From Anaerolineales bacterium (GTDB lineage: Bacteria > Chloroflexota > Anaerolineae > Anaerolineales > UBA4823): a DNA stretch of 21,564 nucleotides. The stretch covers positions 1-21,564 of the forward strand of contig JAFGBV010000053.1 in the NCBI GenBank assembly GCA_016932955.1, given 5' to 3'. Below the pieces are notes generated by a model, which was not told the origin of the DNA, made no database searches, and saw only the letters and a program-made list of their open reading frames with translations. The translations under genes were made by a program, and so were the position numbers. Shown here piece after piece: positions 6,446-13,337 of the stretch. Each line of letters starts with the position of its first letter. Position 1 is the first letter of the stretch.

Positions 6446-8125
6446 ATGAAGAAGCGTGTCTACTGGCCTATTCTGATCTTAATATTTGCGGGAGTGCTTC
6501 TGTTAGGAAGTGCTCAACCCAGCGTAGCCGGCGATGATGTTTGGACGACCCAGGGACCTTATGGGTTGCGTTTTTCCTCTTTGATTGTTGATCCTGAGAA
6601 TCCGAATACTCTCTATGCGTATACATTCGATTGCGAGGGCATCACCACCCCAGTTTTTAAGAGTGAGGATAGCGGAATCACCTGGTTCCCAAGTGGAAAT
6701 GAGCTTCCAGTGCCCCAATGTGGCAACGCCCGCTGGCACGTCATGGTGATGGATCCAGAAGACTCACAAGTTCTTTATTTAGCTGAGCGTGATGGTATTT
6801 ATAAGACATCTGATGGCGCGCAAACATGGAACCGCCTAACGCCAATGGTAACCACCTCAATCGCGATTTCACCTCATGGAGTTCTGTATGCTGGCGTTCG
6901 AAATCTGGAAGGATTTCAGGGTGGCATTTATCGCAGTGACGATAGGGGAGAGACCTGGGTTTATTCAAGCACAAATCTACCATCAGATGTGGATGTGGTA
7001 CATGCCCTGGTGGTGGCGCCTAATGCCCAGCATATCATCTACACTGCGATTGCATCTGCAGGCTTATATAAAAGCATTGACGGGGGAGCAACCTGGCAGC
7101 CGATCAACAATGGTTTCTTCCAGACACCCTTTGTTCGTTTGATGGCAGTAGATCCGTACAACAGCCAGGTGGTGTATTTTTCGGCGGCATTTGGGCTGGT
7201 GCTCTTTCGTTCGGATAATGGTGGGGAAAGTTGGCAACCGATTGGCGAGGGGTTGCCTTCGGAGCCTTTTGGCTTTGCGATTGACCCGGGCAATCAGCAG
7301 GTGCTCTACGCTGGCACCTGGGGCGGGTTCTACCGCAGCTTGGATAATCTGGGTGAAAGCTGGGTGGCAATGAATGAGGGAATGGGCAGCCGGGCTGTTT
7401 ACAGCCTTGCGATTGATCACCAGGATCCGCAGAATATGTATGCTGCCACACAGGCCGGCATTTGGAAGCGCACACTGGTCATGGATGAACCTCCTGATTA
7501 TTCAATCTCGATCAATGGTGGCGCTCTTTACACCAATCAGACATCTGTCACATTGAATTTCACCTCGCCAAGTGGGGTGGCTCAGATCATGGTTTCCAAC
7601 GATGGCGGATTTGCCGGCGCAGCCTGGGAGCCTTATGTGGCTTCCAAACCCTGGGAAATCACCACTTATGGGCAATATGTGCTTCCCCGGATTGTTTATT
7701 GCAAATTCCGTAGTGGTGGCATAATATCTGGATTGTACCAGGATGATATTATCTATGATCCCAATGCCCCGAACGGGACTCTGAGCATTACCGGGATGCT
7801 GCCAGAGGTGGGCCAAGATACCACTCCTTCACGTGTTTTACAAACCAACTTGCTGACCAATACAATCTATTTGCCTCTGACCCTGAGCAATTTTCGCTAT
7901 GGGTACCAACATGTTCATTTGCGGCTGACCGCGGAGGATGACCTCAGCGGCGTGGATGCAATGAAGATCAGTCAGAACGCTGATTTGTCTGGTGCAGAGT
8001 GGGAGCCGTATTTGGCGGAAAAGGATTGGTGGTTAGCGACAGCAGATGGACCTACCATTTACGTTGTCTTCCGCGACCGGGCTGGCAATGTGTCTGCGGT
8101 GATCCAGGATATATATGAGCCATAA
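6446..8125 (+). CDS. Secreted Asp-box (BNR/sortilin-like) propeller protein with Ig-like C-terminus
   Basis: A 559-residue exported protein. Residues 1-29 form a signal peptide (Lys-rich start, hydrophobic core, 'SVAGD' end). Residues about 40-345 contain at least six Asp-box-like turns: 'SEDSGITW', 'TSDGAQTW', 'SDDRGETW', 'SIDGGATW', 'SDNGGESW' and 'SLDNLGESW', the hallmark of BNR/Vps10-type beta propellers. No sialidase catalytic residues are apparent, so a binding or structural role is more likely. The C-terminus holds two related beta domains, each with 'GAxWEPYxxxKxW' (about 391-403 and 516-528). Between them lies 'IYLPLTL' (474-480), a motif shared with other exported proteins here. ATG chosen with CGGAGGA about 8 nt upstream. 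It appears monocistronic. Confidence 0.85.
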   Translation: MKKRVYWPILILIFAGVLLLGSAQPSVAGDDVWTTQGPYGLRFSSLIVDPENPNTLYAYTFDCEGITTPVFKSEDSGITWFPSGNELPVPQCGNARWHVMVMDPEDSQVLYLAERDGIYKTSDGAQTWNRLTPMVTTSIAISPHGVLYAGVRNLEGFQGGIYRSDDRGETWVYSSTNLPSDVDVVHALVVAPNAQHIIYTAIASAGLYKSIDGGATWQPINNGFFQTPFVRLMAVDPYNSQVVYFSAAFGLVLFRSDNGGESWQPIGEGLPSEPFGFAIDPGNQQVLYAGTWGGFYRSLDNLGESWVAMNEGMGSRAVYSLAIDHQDPQNMYAATQAGIWKRTLVMDEPPDYSISINGGALYTNQTSVTLNFTSPSGVAQIMVSNDGGFAGAAWEPYVASKPWEITTYGQYVLPRIVYCKFRSGGIISGLYQDDIIYDPNAPNGTLSITGMLPEVGQDTTPSRVLQTNLLTNTIYLPLTLSNFRYGYQHVHLRLTAEDDLSGVDAMKISQNADLSGAEWEPYLAEKDWWLATADGPTIYVVFRDRAGNVSAVIQDIYEP

Positions 8126-8174
8126 CAGCGAATTTTGGAAGAGTCACACCCCGCATAATATATCCCAAAATCGC

Positions 8175-8202
8175 TTGACTCAGGTGTAGAGTAGTATATA
8201 CT
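8175..8202 (+). promoter_or_regulatory. Sigma70-type promoter for the small zinc-ribbon gene
   Basis: TTGACT (8175-8180), a 16-nt spacer and TATACT (8197-8202) predict a start near 8209, about 38 nt before the ATG at 8247. The -10 box is the right half of the palindromic decamer AGTATATACT (8193-8202), which also occurs at 2913-2922 upstream of the GAF-GGDEF gene. Confidence 0.7.
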
Positions 8203-8246
8203 CGTATTGTAGTGCCTTATCCACCAACCAAAGGAAGGAGATAACC

Positions 8247-8402
8247 ATGGATTTTGAAGGATATTGCGTCAAGTGTCGTGCAAAAGTGCAAGTAAAGGGC
8301 GGCGAAATCAAGGTGTCTGGCAAGGGCCGCAGGATGGTGCAGGGTAAATGCCCGAAATGCGGAACGAAGGTTACCCGCTTCCTCGCCTCAGAGAAGAAGT
8401 AA
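8247..8402 (+). CDS. 51-residue zinc-ribbon protein (DUF5679-like)
   Basis: A very small basic protein with two CxxC knuckles, 'YCVKCRAK' (Cys7, Cys10) and 'CPKCGTK' (Cys34, Cys37), separated by a Lys/Gly-rich strand pair 'VQVKGGEIKVSGKGRR'. The layout matches DUF5679-type zinc ribbons found in Actinobacteria and Chloroflexota, with no known function. The Lys/Arg richness is compatible with nucleic-acid binding. The gene has an excellent ribosome site (GGAAGGAG, 8233-8240, 6-nt spacer) and a good promoter at 8175-8202, so it is probably well expressed. It is followed by a short GC hairpin and a long inverted repeat. Confidence 0.82.
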   Translation: MDFEGYCVKCRAKVQVKGGEIKVSGKGRRMVQGKCPKCGTKVTRFLASEKK

Positions 8403-8404
8403 AC

Positions 8405-8419
8405 GCTCGCTCAGCGAGC
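8405..8419 (+). terminator. Short GC hairpin directly after the zinc-ribbon stop
   Basis: GCTCGC and GCGAGC pair over 6 bp around a TCA loop, starting 3 nt after the stop codon. No T run follows, so termination strength is doubtful; it may protect the 3' end of the message. Confidence 0.35.
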
Positions 8420-8436
8420 ACATCCAATTGAACTGT

Positions 8437-8477
8437 GAACTGCCCCAATGCAACCGCTCAGGGGGTTGGGGCAGTTC
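8437..8477. repeat. Inverted repeat (12-bp arms, 17-nt loop) between two zinc-ribbon genes
   Basis: GAACTGCCCCAA (8437-8448) and TTGGGGCAGTTC (8466-8477) are exact reverse complements. The element lies 35 nt after the DUF5679-like gene and 32 nt before the ATG at 8509. There is no T tract, so it is not a typical intrinsic terminator. Its place in the leader of the next operon makes a terminator, attenuator or protein-binding stem all possible. Confidence 0.7.
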
Positions 8478-8508
8478 GCGCGTATAAATAAGACGCAGGA
8501 GGGCATCG

Positions 8509-8742
8509 ATGAGCCTCATCCAAAAGATATTTACCACATTGCTGCCGCGTTCGCTGGCTGAAAAGATGGAAGTTGAATCGCGGGAATGGATAGCAGAGTG
8601 CCCCTGCGGCGCTGCACGCTCGATCTGGGAGCTCGGCGGCATTCGTTGGGGCGCAGCTGGGAATCCTCGCCGGCTGATGCGCTGCTCGCAATGCGGTCAG
8701 CGCACCTGGCATCGCATATACCGCATCTCACGGCTAACATGA
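8509..8742 (+). CDS. Small zinc-ribbon-like hypothetical protein
   Basis: A 77-residue protein with a hydrophobic/basic N-terminus ('LIQKIFTTLLPRSLAEKM') followed by paired cysteines in 'CPCGAARS' (near residues 31-33) and 'CSQCGQRTWH' (near 59-62), a plausible four-Cys zinc site. AGGAGG at 8497-8502 precedes the ATG. The gene overlaps the next by ATGA (8739-8742), so the two are translationally coupled. I do not recognise a named family; the ribbon suggests protein or nucleic-acid binding. Confidence 0.7.
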   Translation: MSLIQKIFTTLLPRSLAEKMEVESREWIAECPCGAARSIWELGGIRWGAAGNPRRLMRCSQCGQRTWHRIYRISRLT

Positions 8743-9143
8743 TTGAGCCCATTCTCACCCGTTGTGGCTACCGCTGCGACCTGTGCCTGGCGTATAGGCC
8801 AAATGTAGCCCTAAATCCCGCCAACCAGGAGAAGCTGAGCGATGGTTGGTTCAAGTACTTCGGCTTTCGCCTAGATCCATCAGCAATCCTCTGTGATGGC
8901 TGCATGGCAGAGAACCCAGAGCTGATCGACGCGGCCTGCCCGGTGAGGCCGTGTGTGATTGCCAGGGGTTTGGAAAACTGCGCCCGGTGCGAAGAATATG
9001 CCTGCGAGAAGCTGCGTGAGCGCCTGGTGATACTGGATGAAGTAAGCCAGAGAATAGGCGTAGAGATCCTAGAAGACGATTATCTTTGCTTTATCGCCCC
9101 GTACGAGAATAAGAAGAGGTTGGATGCGCTGCATAGAGCATGA
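8739..9143 (+). CDS. DUF3795 cysteine-rich protein
   Basis: A 134-residue protein with the pattern of DUF3795: 'LTRCGYRCDLCLAY' near the N-terminus, then 'ILCDGCMAE', 'CPVRPCVIARGLENCARC' and 'YACEKLRERL'. The many conserved cysteines point to bound zinc or an iron-sulfur cluster, but no function is established for the family. A longer frame open from 8586 would run through the upstream gene and has no ribosome site. The ATG at 8739 starts the recognisable domain directly and overlaps the preceding stop, indicating translational coupling. Its own stop overlaps the next gene's ATG (9140-9143). Confidence 0.85.
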   Translation: MIEPILTRCGYRCDLCLAYRPNVALNPANQEKLSDGWFKYFGFRLDPSAILCDGCMAENPELIDAACPVRPCVIARGLENCARCEEYACEKLRERLVILDEVSQRIGVEILEDDYLCFIAPYENKKRLDALHRA

Positions 9144-9862
9144 ATCCCTCTGACAAGTGCATGCTCGTCAAAGCCCAGCGGCTAAGTGATCATTTCACCC
9201 GCCCTGAGCCTCCGGAAATACTACGCCAAGGCATTGAGCGCGAAACCCTGGCGGCTTGGGACTGGGCCGAGGCTGGGAATCAATATGATCTCCTGGCAGG
9301 GTTAGCTTGGGCGACCTCTGTGCTGCTCACGCACACCCCATCTGTGCATTATGATCTGAGGCGAACGTTCCTGCTGGGCATGGATAAAGGTGGAATCACC
9401 CGCGCCCGCTTTCTCGTCGCATTGGCAGAATTAGATATTGACCCTGCACAGAAACTCAACCGCTATGAGGAAGCATTGTCGTTGTTCACCCAGCACGGAG
9501 CTTGGGCAGCAGAGGCTGGGTGCGCCTCCCTGGCAGGCGATGCTTGCCTGGGGCGGCGCGAGTTAGCCCGCGCTCAGAGGTATTACTTGCACAGTTTCAC
9601 CATCTGGTCTGATCACAAGCATTTCAATGGCATTGGCCTTGCCCTGATCAATCTGGCTCATCTTTTGGAGATGGAAAAGCGTTACCTGGATGCCTGCCGC
9701 CTCTATCATCAAGCGCGGAAGCAGCTCTATAATCGCTCCATCTGGACTATTCACGCCCGGGATACAATGAACCGCATTCTGCACGAGCAGAGCATCCCCA
9801 CAGATACGGTGAGCCAGGATCAAACAGCAGAGCAATTGGTGGCGGAGATTTTTGCCGGTTGA
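9140..9862 (+). CDS. TPR-like helical-repeat protein of unknown function
   Basis: A 240-residue, mainly alpha-helical cytoplasmic protein. Segments around residues 105-205 resemble tetratricopeptide repeats: 'YEEALSLFTQHGAWAAEAGC', 'ELARAQRYYLHSFTIW' and 'LINLAHLLEMEKRYLDACRL', the last followed by 'YHQARKQLY'. These are typical of scaffolds that bind other proteins. No catalytic motif and no signal peptide. It is the third gene of a coupled trio, its ATG overlapping the DUF3795 stop. The trio probably acts together, but no process can be named from sequence. Confidence 0.7.
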   Translation: MNPSDKCMLVKAQRLSDHFTRPEPPEILRQGIERETLAAWDWAEAGNQYDLLAGLAWATSVLLTHTPSVHYDLRRTFLLGMDKGGITRARFLVALAELDIDPAQKLNRYEEALSLFTQHGAWAAEAGCASLAGDACLGRRELARAQRYYLHSFTIWSDHKHFNGIGLALINLAHLLEMEKRYLDACRLYHQARKQLYNRSIWTIHARDTMNRILHEQSIPTDTVSQDQTAEQLVAEIFAG

Positions 9863-9894
9863 GCCACACACTGCGAAAGGTGCGGCAAGCGAAT

Positions 9895-9903
9895 TGGTAT
9901 AAT
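9895..9903 (+). promoter_or_regulatory. Extended -10 promoter before the Kelch/FN3 gene
   Basis: TGGTATAAT is a perfect extended -10 element (TGnTATAAT); the -35 region is poor, as is usual for such promoters. A start near 9910 gives a leader of about 50 nt to the ATG at 9963. Confidence 0.6.
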
Positions 9904-9962
9904 CATGCTCAGCCACAAAGAAATAGGATAACGAAAGCCACAATTGAGCGGATGTCACCTCA

Positions 9963-10883
9963 ATGACAAAGCGGAACCTGCTATTATTGGTGATCGGGTT
10001 ATTGATTACTGCGGTTAGCCTCTGGTGGCTGGCACCACAGTCGCAGACGACTGCCCTGGCTGCTGCTGATCAGGTAGCCGGTGCGGTACCAACTTGGCTG
10101 TTGATCGATTCAGGCCCGGATTTCGCCCGCCGGGGGATGGGCGCGGCGTACGACTCTGGCCGTCAGGTGGTGGTGATGTTCGGTGGGCTCGATCAGGACG
10201 AGAACCTGACCGATGAGATCTGGGAGTATGGCCCGATCTACCGCACCTTCCTACCCGAAGTGACGCGTAATTACTTTGAATATACCTGCGATGATCGACC
10301 TGTTCTGCTCTACCCTCGCGACCATTCCACCATCGATACCCTGATCCCTCAATATAAATGGGATAGCTGTGATTTCCCCGCAGCAATCTCAACCTATCTG
10401 GTTGTTTCACCCAACCCAAACCTGTCGGATTTCGTATTCAACGTATATACAGGCGCCACGGGGCTGCAATCCTACCAGGATATGACCAACCTGATACCTG
10501 GCACTAGGTATTACTGGCAGCTCAGCGCCCACTATGATCCACAAGACCCCGATTCCCTGGGTCCAACTTCAGAGGGGACATTCGTTGCCGGGTCGGGCGG
10601 GACATTGCTTCCCGCGCCGCTCTTGGTGTCGCCTGCCGATAATAGCACCCTTCCCGGTAATGCCACAACCTTAGAATGGCAGGCTGTTGCCCAGGCGGAT
10701 CGCTATTTGGTGGAATGGGGTCACCTGAGCGGCGATATGTATGTGAAGGCATGGGTCGATGGCACGCAGCAGGCTGTAACGCTCTATGACCCCTCCGAGT
10801 CGTACTATTGGCAGGTCTCTGCCGTGGACGCCTATGCGATTGGGAATCCGTCGGCGAGGAGGACCATTACAGCAGGGCCATAA
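9963..10883 (+). CDS. Secreted Kelch-fragment/fibronectin-type-III-like protein
   Basis: A 306-residue exported protein. A signal peptide or anchor covers about residues 4-36. Residues 56-90 ('RRGMGAAYDSGRQVVVMFGG' through 'EIWEYGP') form one Kelch repeat, too few for a propeller. It is followed by the linker 'YRTFLPEV' and two fibronectin/Ig-like beta domains (about 110-208 and 216-303), each with a 'YYWQ(L/V)SA' strand. Proteins of this sort are cell-surface or secreted binders. A single Kelch repeat joined straight to FN3-like domains suggests loss of the rest of a propeller. The ribosome site is weak. The gene's 3' end abuts the remnant methyltransferase. Confidence 0.75.
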   Translation: MTKRNLLLLVIGLLITAVSLWWLAPQSQTTALAAADQVAGAVPTWLLIDSGPDFARRGMGAAYDSGRQVVVMFGGLDQDENLTDEIWEYGPIYRTFLPEVTRNYFEYTCDDRPVLLYPRDHSTIDTLIPQYKWDSCDFPAAISTYLVVSPNPNLSDFVFNVYTGATGLQSYQDMTNLIPGTRYYWQLSAHYDPQDPDSLGPTSEGTFVAGSGGTLLPAPLLVSPADNSTLPGNATTLEWQAVAQADRYLVEWGHLSGDMYVKAWVDGTQQAVTLYDPSESYYWQVSAVDAYAIGNPSARRTITAGP

Positions 10884-10884
10884 T

Positions 10885-11267
10885 ATGATAACGGATGCAG
10901 ATTACGAGTATAAAGGGCTGATGGCGCAGGCCTGGGATGTGCTGCGGGACGGGGCGCCTGCTGCTGGATTACCTGGCGCAGGGCATTGACATTGATGGGG
11001 TGGACAACTCGCCGGAGATGCTCGCCCTCTGCCGCCCAGACGCTGCAGCGGTTGTCGGCATCTCTCTTGCCAGAGGGAGTGATCGTCGCCTCGATCATGA
11101 CATTATGAAAGGAAGGCGACCCGTTGGAATCACAGCATGAGCACATGGCTGTGAGGGAGGTAGATGGGGTGAAGTTTCGCCGTGTGTCCTGGTCGCGTTA
11201 TGATCCGCGCACGGAATGCGAGCAGACTCGCGACCGCTACCAGATGTTGGATGGCGACCATGTGGTG
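10885..11267 (+). pseudogene. Broken class I SAM-dependent methyltransferase
   Basis: Pieces of one methyltransferase lie in order but in three frames. The start 'MITDADYEYKGLMAQAWDVL' is in the frame of 10885. The SAM-binding motif I 'CGTGRLLLDYLAQGIDIDGV' with 'DNSPEMLALCR' is in the frame of 10937. The C-terminal part 'LPEGVIVASIMTL', then TGA (11106-11108), then 'KEGDPLESQHEHMAVREV' and 'VDGVKFRRVSWSRYD' is in the frame of 11067. The TGA stands where a Trp (TGG) is plausible. About 40 residues are missing before motif I, and the central part of the domain is also missing. At least two frame-changing deletions and one stop make the gene non-functional. Fragment identities rest on motif recognition. 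Confidence 0.8.
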
Positions 11268-11505
11268 GAAAACAAGCGCCCTGCACTGCCATTTATCCTG
11301 GCGCTGGGCGTGACGCTGCTGATGGGTCTGGCATACACCTTGCTCGATATCCTGCAGGTACCCGAGCCGGGCCAGTCGCTGCTGGCGTTTATTCCAGGGC
11401 TGGTCAGCCTGGTGGCGCTGGCTTCCGGCTCTGGTCTATGCGCCAGCCTCGGGCATTGCCCAGGAGCTGACCTTCCGCGCTGCCCTTTTGCCTAGCCTTG
11501 CTTGA
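11268..11505 (+). pseudogene. Probable truncated CPBP-family intramembrane protease remnant
   Basis: In the same frame as the methyltransferase tail, the sequence turns hydrophobic: 'ENKRPALPFILALGVTLLMG', then 'LLAFIPGLVSLVAL', resembling the N-terminal membrane region of CPBP (Abi) proteases. Near 11416 the useful frame changes to 'RWLPALVYAPASGIAQELTF' followed by 'RAALLPSLA' and a stop at 11503-11505. 'QELTFRAALLP' resembles the CPBP motif EExxxR with the first Glu replaced. The later catalytic motifs are absent. The end overlaps the convergent histidine kinase gene by 14 nt. The family call is tentative; the frame change and truncation are visible. Confidence 0.5.
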
Positions 11506-12583
11506 CTGGCAGGGTGATGGTAAAGGTGGCACCCTGCCCTGGGGCGGATTGCACCGTGATCTCCCCGCCGTGTGCCTGGACGAAGGCCTGAGCAATCGCT
11601 AACCCCAACCCGGCGCCGTTCGAATTGCTGCGCGAGCGGGCGCTATCGCCGCGGTAGAAGCGGTCGAAGACGTGGTCAATCTGGTCGGGTGAAATACCCT
11701 CGCCGGTATCACTGATCAAGATGCGCGCTTGCCCCTCCTGAGCTTCCAACTCCAGGCGCACCTCGCCGCCCGCGGCGGTATGGCGTAGGGCGTTATCCAG
11801 CAGGTTATGCAGCACCTGGCGCATGCGCATCACATCGATTTCCCCCAAAACTGGCTGTTCGGGTATCTCCAGTAATAGCTGGACTTTGCTGCTTGCCGCG
11901 CTGGTTTGGAAAACCTCCACCGCGCCCTTCAACAATTCGCCCAATTCAGACTTCTGGCAGTTCAGGGGGAGCTGCTGCGCCTCAGCCTGGGTGAGCAGGT
12001 AGAGATCGTTGATCAGCGTGGTCAGGTGGCGCGCCTGGCTGGTCAGGCGCTCGATCTCCTGCATTTCCAGCGGGTAGACCCCATCCTGGATGGCTTGCAG
12101 ATTGCCCTGCAGCAGATGAGCGGGGTGGCGCAGTTCGTGGCTCACGTCCGCCAGCAGGTTGCGTCGCAGCGTCTCGGCGGCTTCCAGCTCGGCTGCCATC
12201 TGGTTGAAGGATCTTGCCAGCGAGCGCACTTCGTGGCTGCCTTTTTCGGGTACACGCGTGTTGAGCTTGCGTTGGGTGATCGCCTGTACCGCGCGTTCCA
12301 GGCGGTTGAGCGGGGCGGTTAGCCAGCGGCTGGAGAGAATGCCCGCCATCACCCCAATCACCCCCCCCACCAGCAGTGTGGTCAAAGTGCGTTGCCAGAA
12401 GAAACCTTCGAAGTAACTTTGCAAGCCCTGCATGCTTTCAGGGGGCAGCTCGGGATAGGGCGGGGCTGGCCTCGGCGGCGGGTCGGGCATCAGGCTAAGC
12501 GCCCGTTCCAGGATGGGGAAAAGCACCACCAAAATCGTGACTAGCCCAATGACGATGCTCAGGCGCACCCACAAGCGGTTCAT
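11492..12583 (-). CDS. HAMP sensor histidine kinase with altered H-box
   Basis: A 363-residue membrane kinase: TM1 (about 7-25), a short Pro-rich extracytoplasmic loop (about 30-63), TM2 (about 66-86), HAMP (about 86-138), HisKA dimerisation domain and HATPase domain. The phosphoacceptor is His149 in 'ADVSHELRHPAHLLQ'. The N-box 'VLHNLLDNALRHT', G1 'DTGEGIS', F 'FDRFYRG' and G2 'GAGLGLAIAQ' boxes are intact. The usual 'HELRTPL' reads 'HELRHPA', so the Thr needed for phosphatase activity in HisKA kinases is a His. The ATG at 12583 starts 1 nt after the response-regulator stop; an upstream extension in frame overlaps that gene and is unlikely. Last gene of the exporter operon. Confidence 0.92.
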   Translation of the reverse strand: MNRLWVRLSIVIGLVTILVVLFPILERALSLMPDPPPRPAPPYPELPPESMQGLQSYFEGFFWQRTLTTLLVGGVIGVMAGILSSRWLTAPLNRLERAVQAITQRKLNTRVPEKGSHEVRSLARSFNQMAAELEAAETLRRNLLADVSHELRHPAHLLQGNLQAIQDGVYPLEMQEIERLTSQARHLTTLINDLYLLTQAEAQQLPLNCQKSELGELLKGAVEVFQTSAASSKVQLLLEIPEQPVLGEIDVMRMRQVLHNLLDNALRHTAAGGEVRLELEAQEGQARILISDTGEGISPDQIDHVFDRFYRGDSARSRSNSNGAGLGLAIAQAFVQAHGGEITVQSAPGQGATFTITLPVKQG

Positions 12584-12584
12584 G

Positions 12585-13286
12585 CTAACCTTCCAGGCGG
12601 TAGCCCACGCCATACACAGTGTGGATATACCGCGGCTGCTTGGGATCGGGCTCGATCTTCGCCCGCAAGTTGCGGATGTGGCTGTCAAGCGTGCGCTCAA
12701 CGCCGATGAAATCGCCCCCCAAGGCGCGGCGGATCAACTCGGTGCGCGGCAGGACGTATCCGGTCTGTTCCAGCAGCACCTGCAGCAGATCAAACTCGGT
12801 GGCGGTAAGGCTCACTTCACGCCCATCTACAGACACACGGTGTGTGCCCGTATCCAGCTCCAGATTGCCAGCGCGCAGAACCTTGCTGTAGAAATCGCCT
12901 CCCAGGCTGGCGCGCACGCGCAGGCAAGCGCGCACCCGCGCCAGCACCTCGCGTGGATTGTATGGTTTGGTGATGTAATCATCGGCGCCTATCTCTAATC
13001 CAACGATTTTATCCGTATCGCTGACGCGTGCAGTGAGCATGATCACTGGTGTATGCGCCAGTAACGGGTCGCTGCGCAGCAGGCGTGTGATCTCCAGACC
13101 GTCCCGCTCCGGCAGCATCAGGTCGAGCAGCACCAGGTCGGGGCGCTCGCGGCGGATGGTGTGCAGGGCGGTCTCGCCGTTATAGGCTGTTAGCACCTCA
13201 TAGCCTGCCTGCTCCAGATAGGCGCGCATCAGGCGCACGATCTCTTTATCATCATCCACAACCAGGATCCGTTGTTTGAGCATCAT
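12585..13286 (-). CDS. OmpR/PhoB-family response regulator
   Basis: A 233-residue two-domain regulator. The receiver domain (about 5-120) has the acidic pocket 'VVDDD' (Asp11-Asp13), phosphoacceptor Asp55 in 'LVLLDLMLPERDGL', and Lys107 in 'DYITKPY'. A C-terminal winged helix (about 135-230) ends with 'SHIRNLRAKIEPDP' and 'YIHTVYGVGYRLEG', typical of OmpR/PhoB. Phosphorylation by the adjacent kinase should promote DNA binding and control of this operon or envelope genes. The ATG at 13286 (followed by a second ATG) has a GGAG site upstream; an in-frame start at 13337 would leave a non-homologous N-terminal tail. Confidence 0.95.
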   Translation of the reverse strand: MMLKQRILVVDDDKEIVRLMRAYLEQAGYEVLTAYNGETALHTIRRERPDLVLLDLMLPERDGLEITRLLRSDPLLAHTPVIMLTARVSDTDKIVGLEIGADDYITKPYNPREVLARVRACLRVRASLGGDFYSKVLRAGNLELDTGTHRVSVDGREVSLTATEFDLLQVLLEQTGYVLPRTELIRRALGGDFIGVERTLDSHIRNLRAKIEPDPKQPRYIHTVYGVGYRLEG

Positions 13287-13337
13287 GGTTCGCTCCGCGT
13301 GGGCGATTTTATTGTACCACCGCTGAAAGCGCCTCAT

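Noticed and set aside
10250..10272. 'FLPEVT' in the Kelch/FN3 protein as a sortase LPXTG-like signal
   Set aside because: It is internal, lacks the LPXTG order and is not followed by a hydrophobic tail and basic end; no sortase gene is present.
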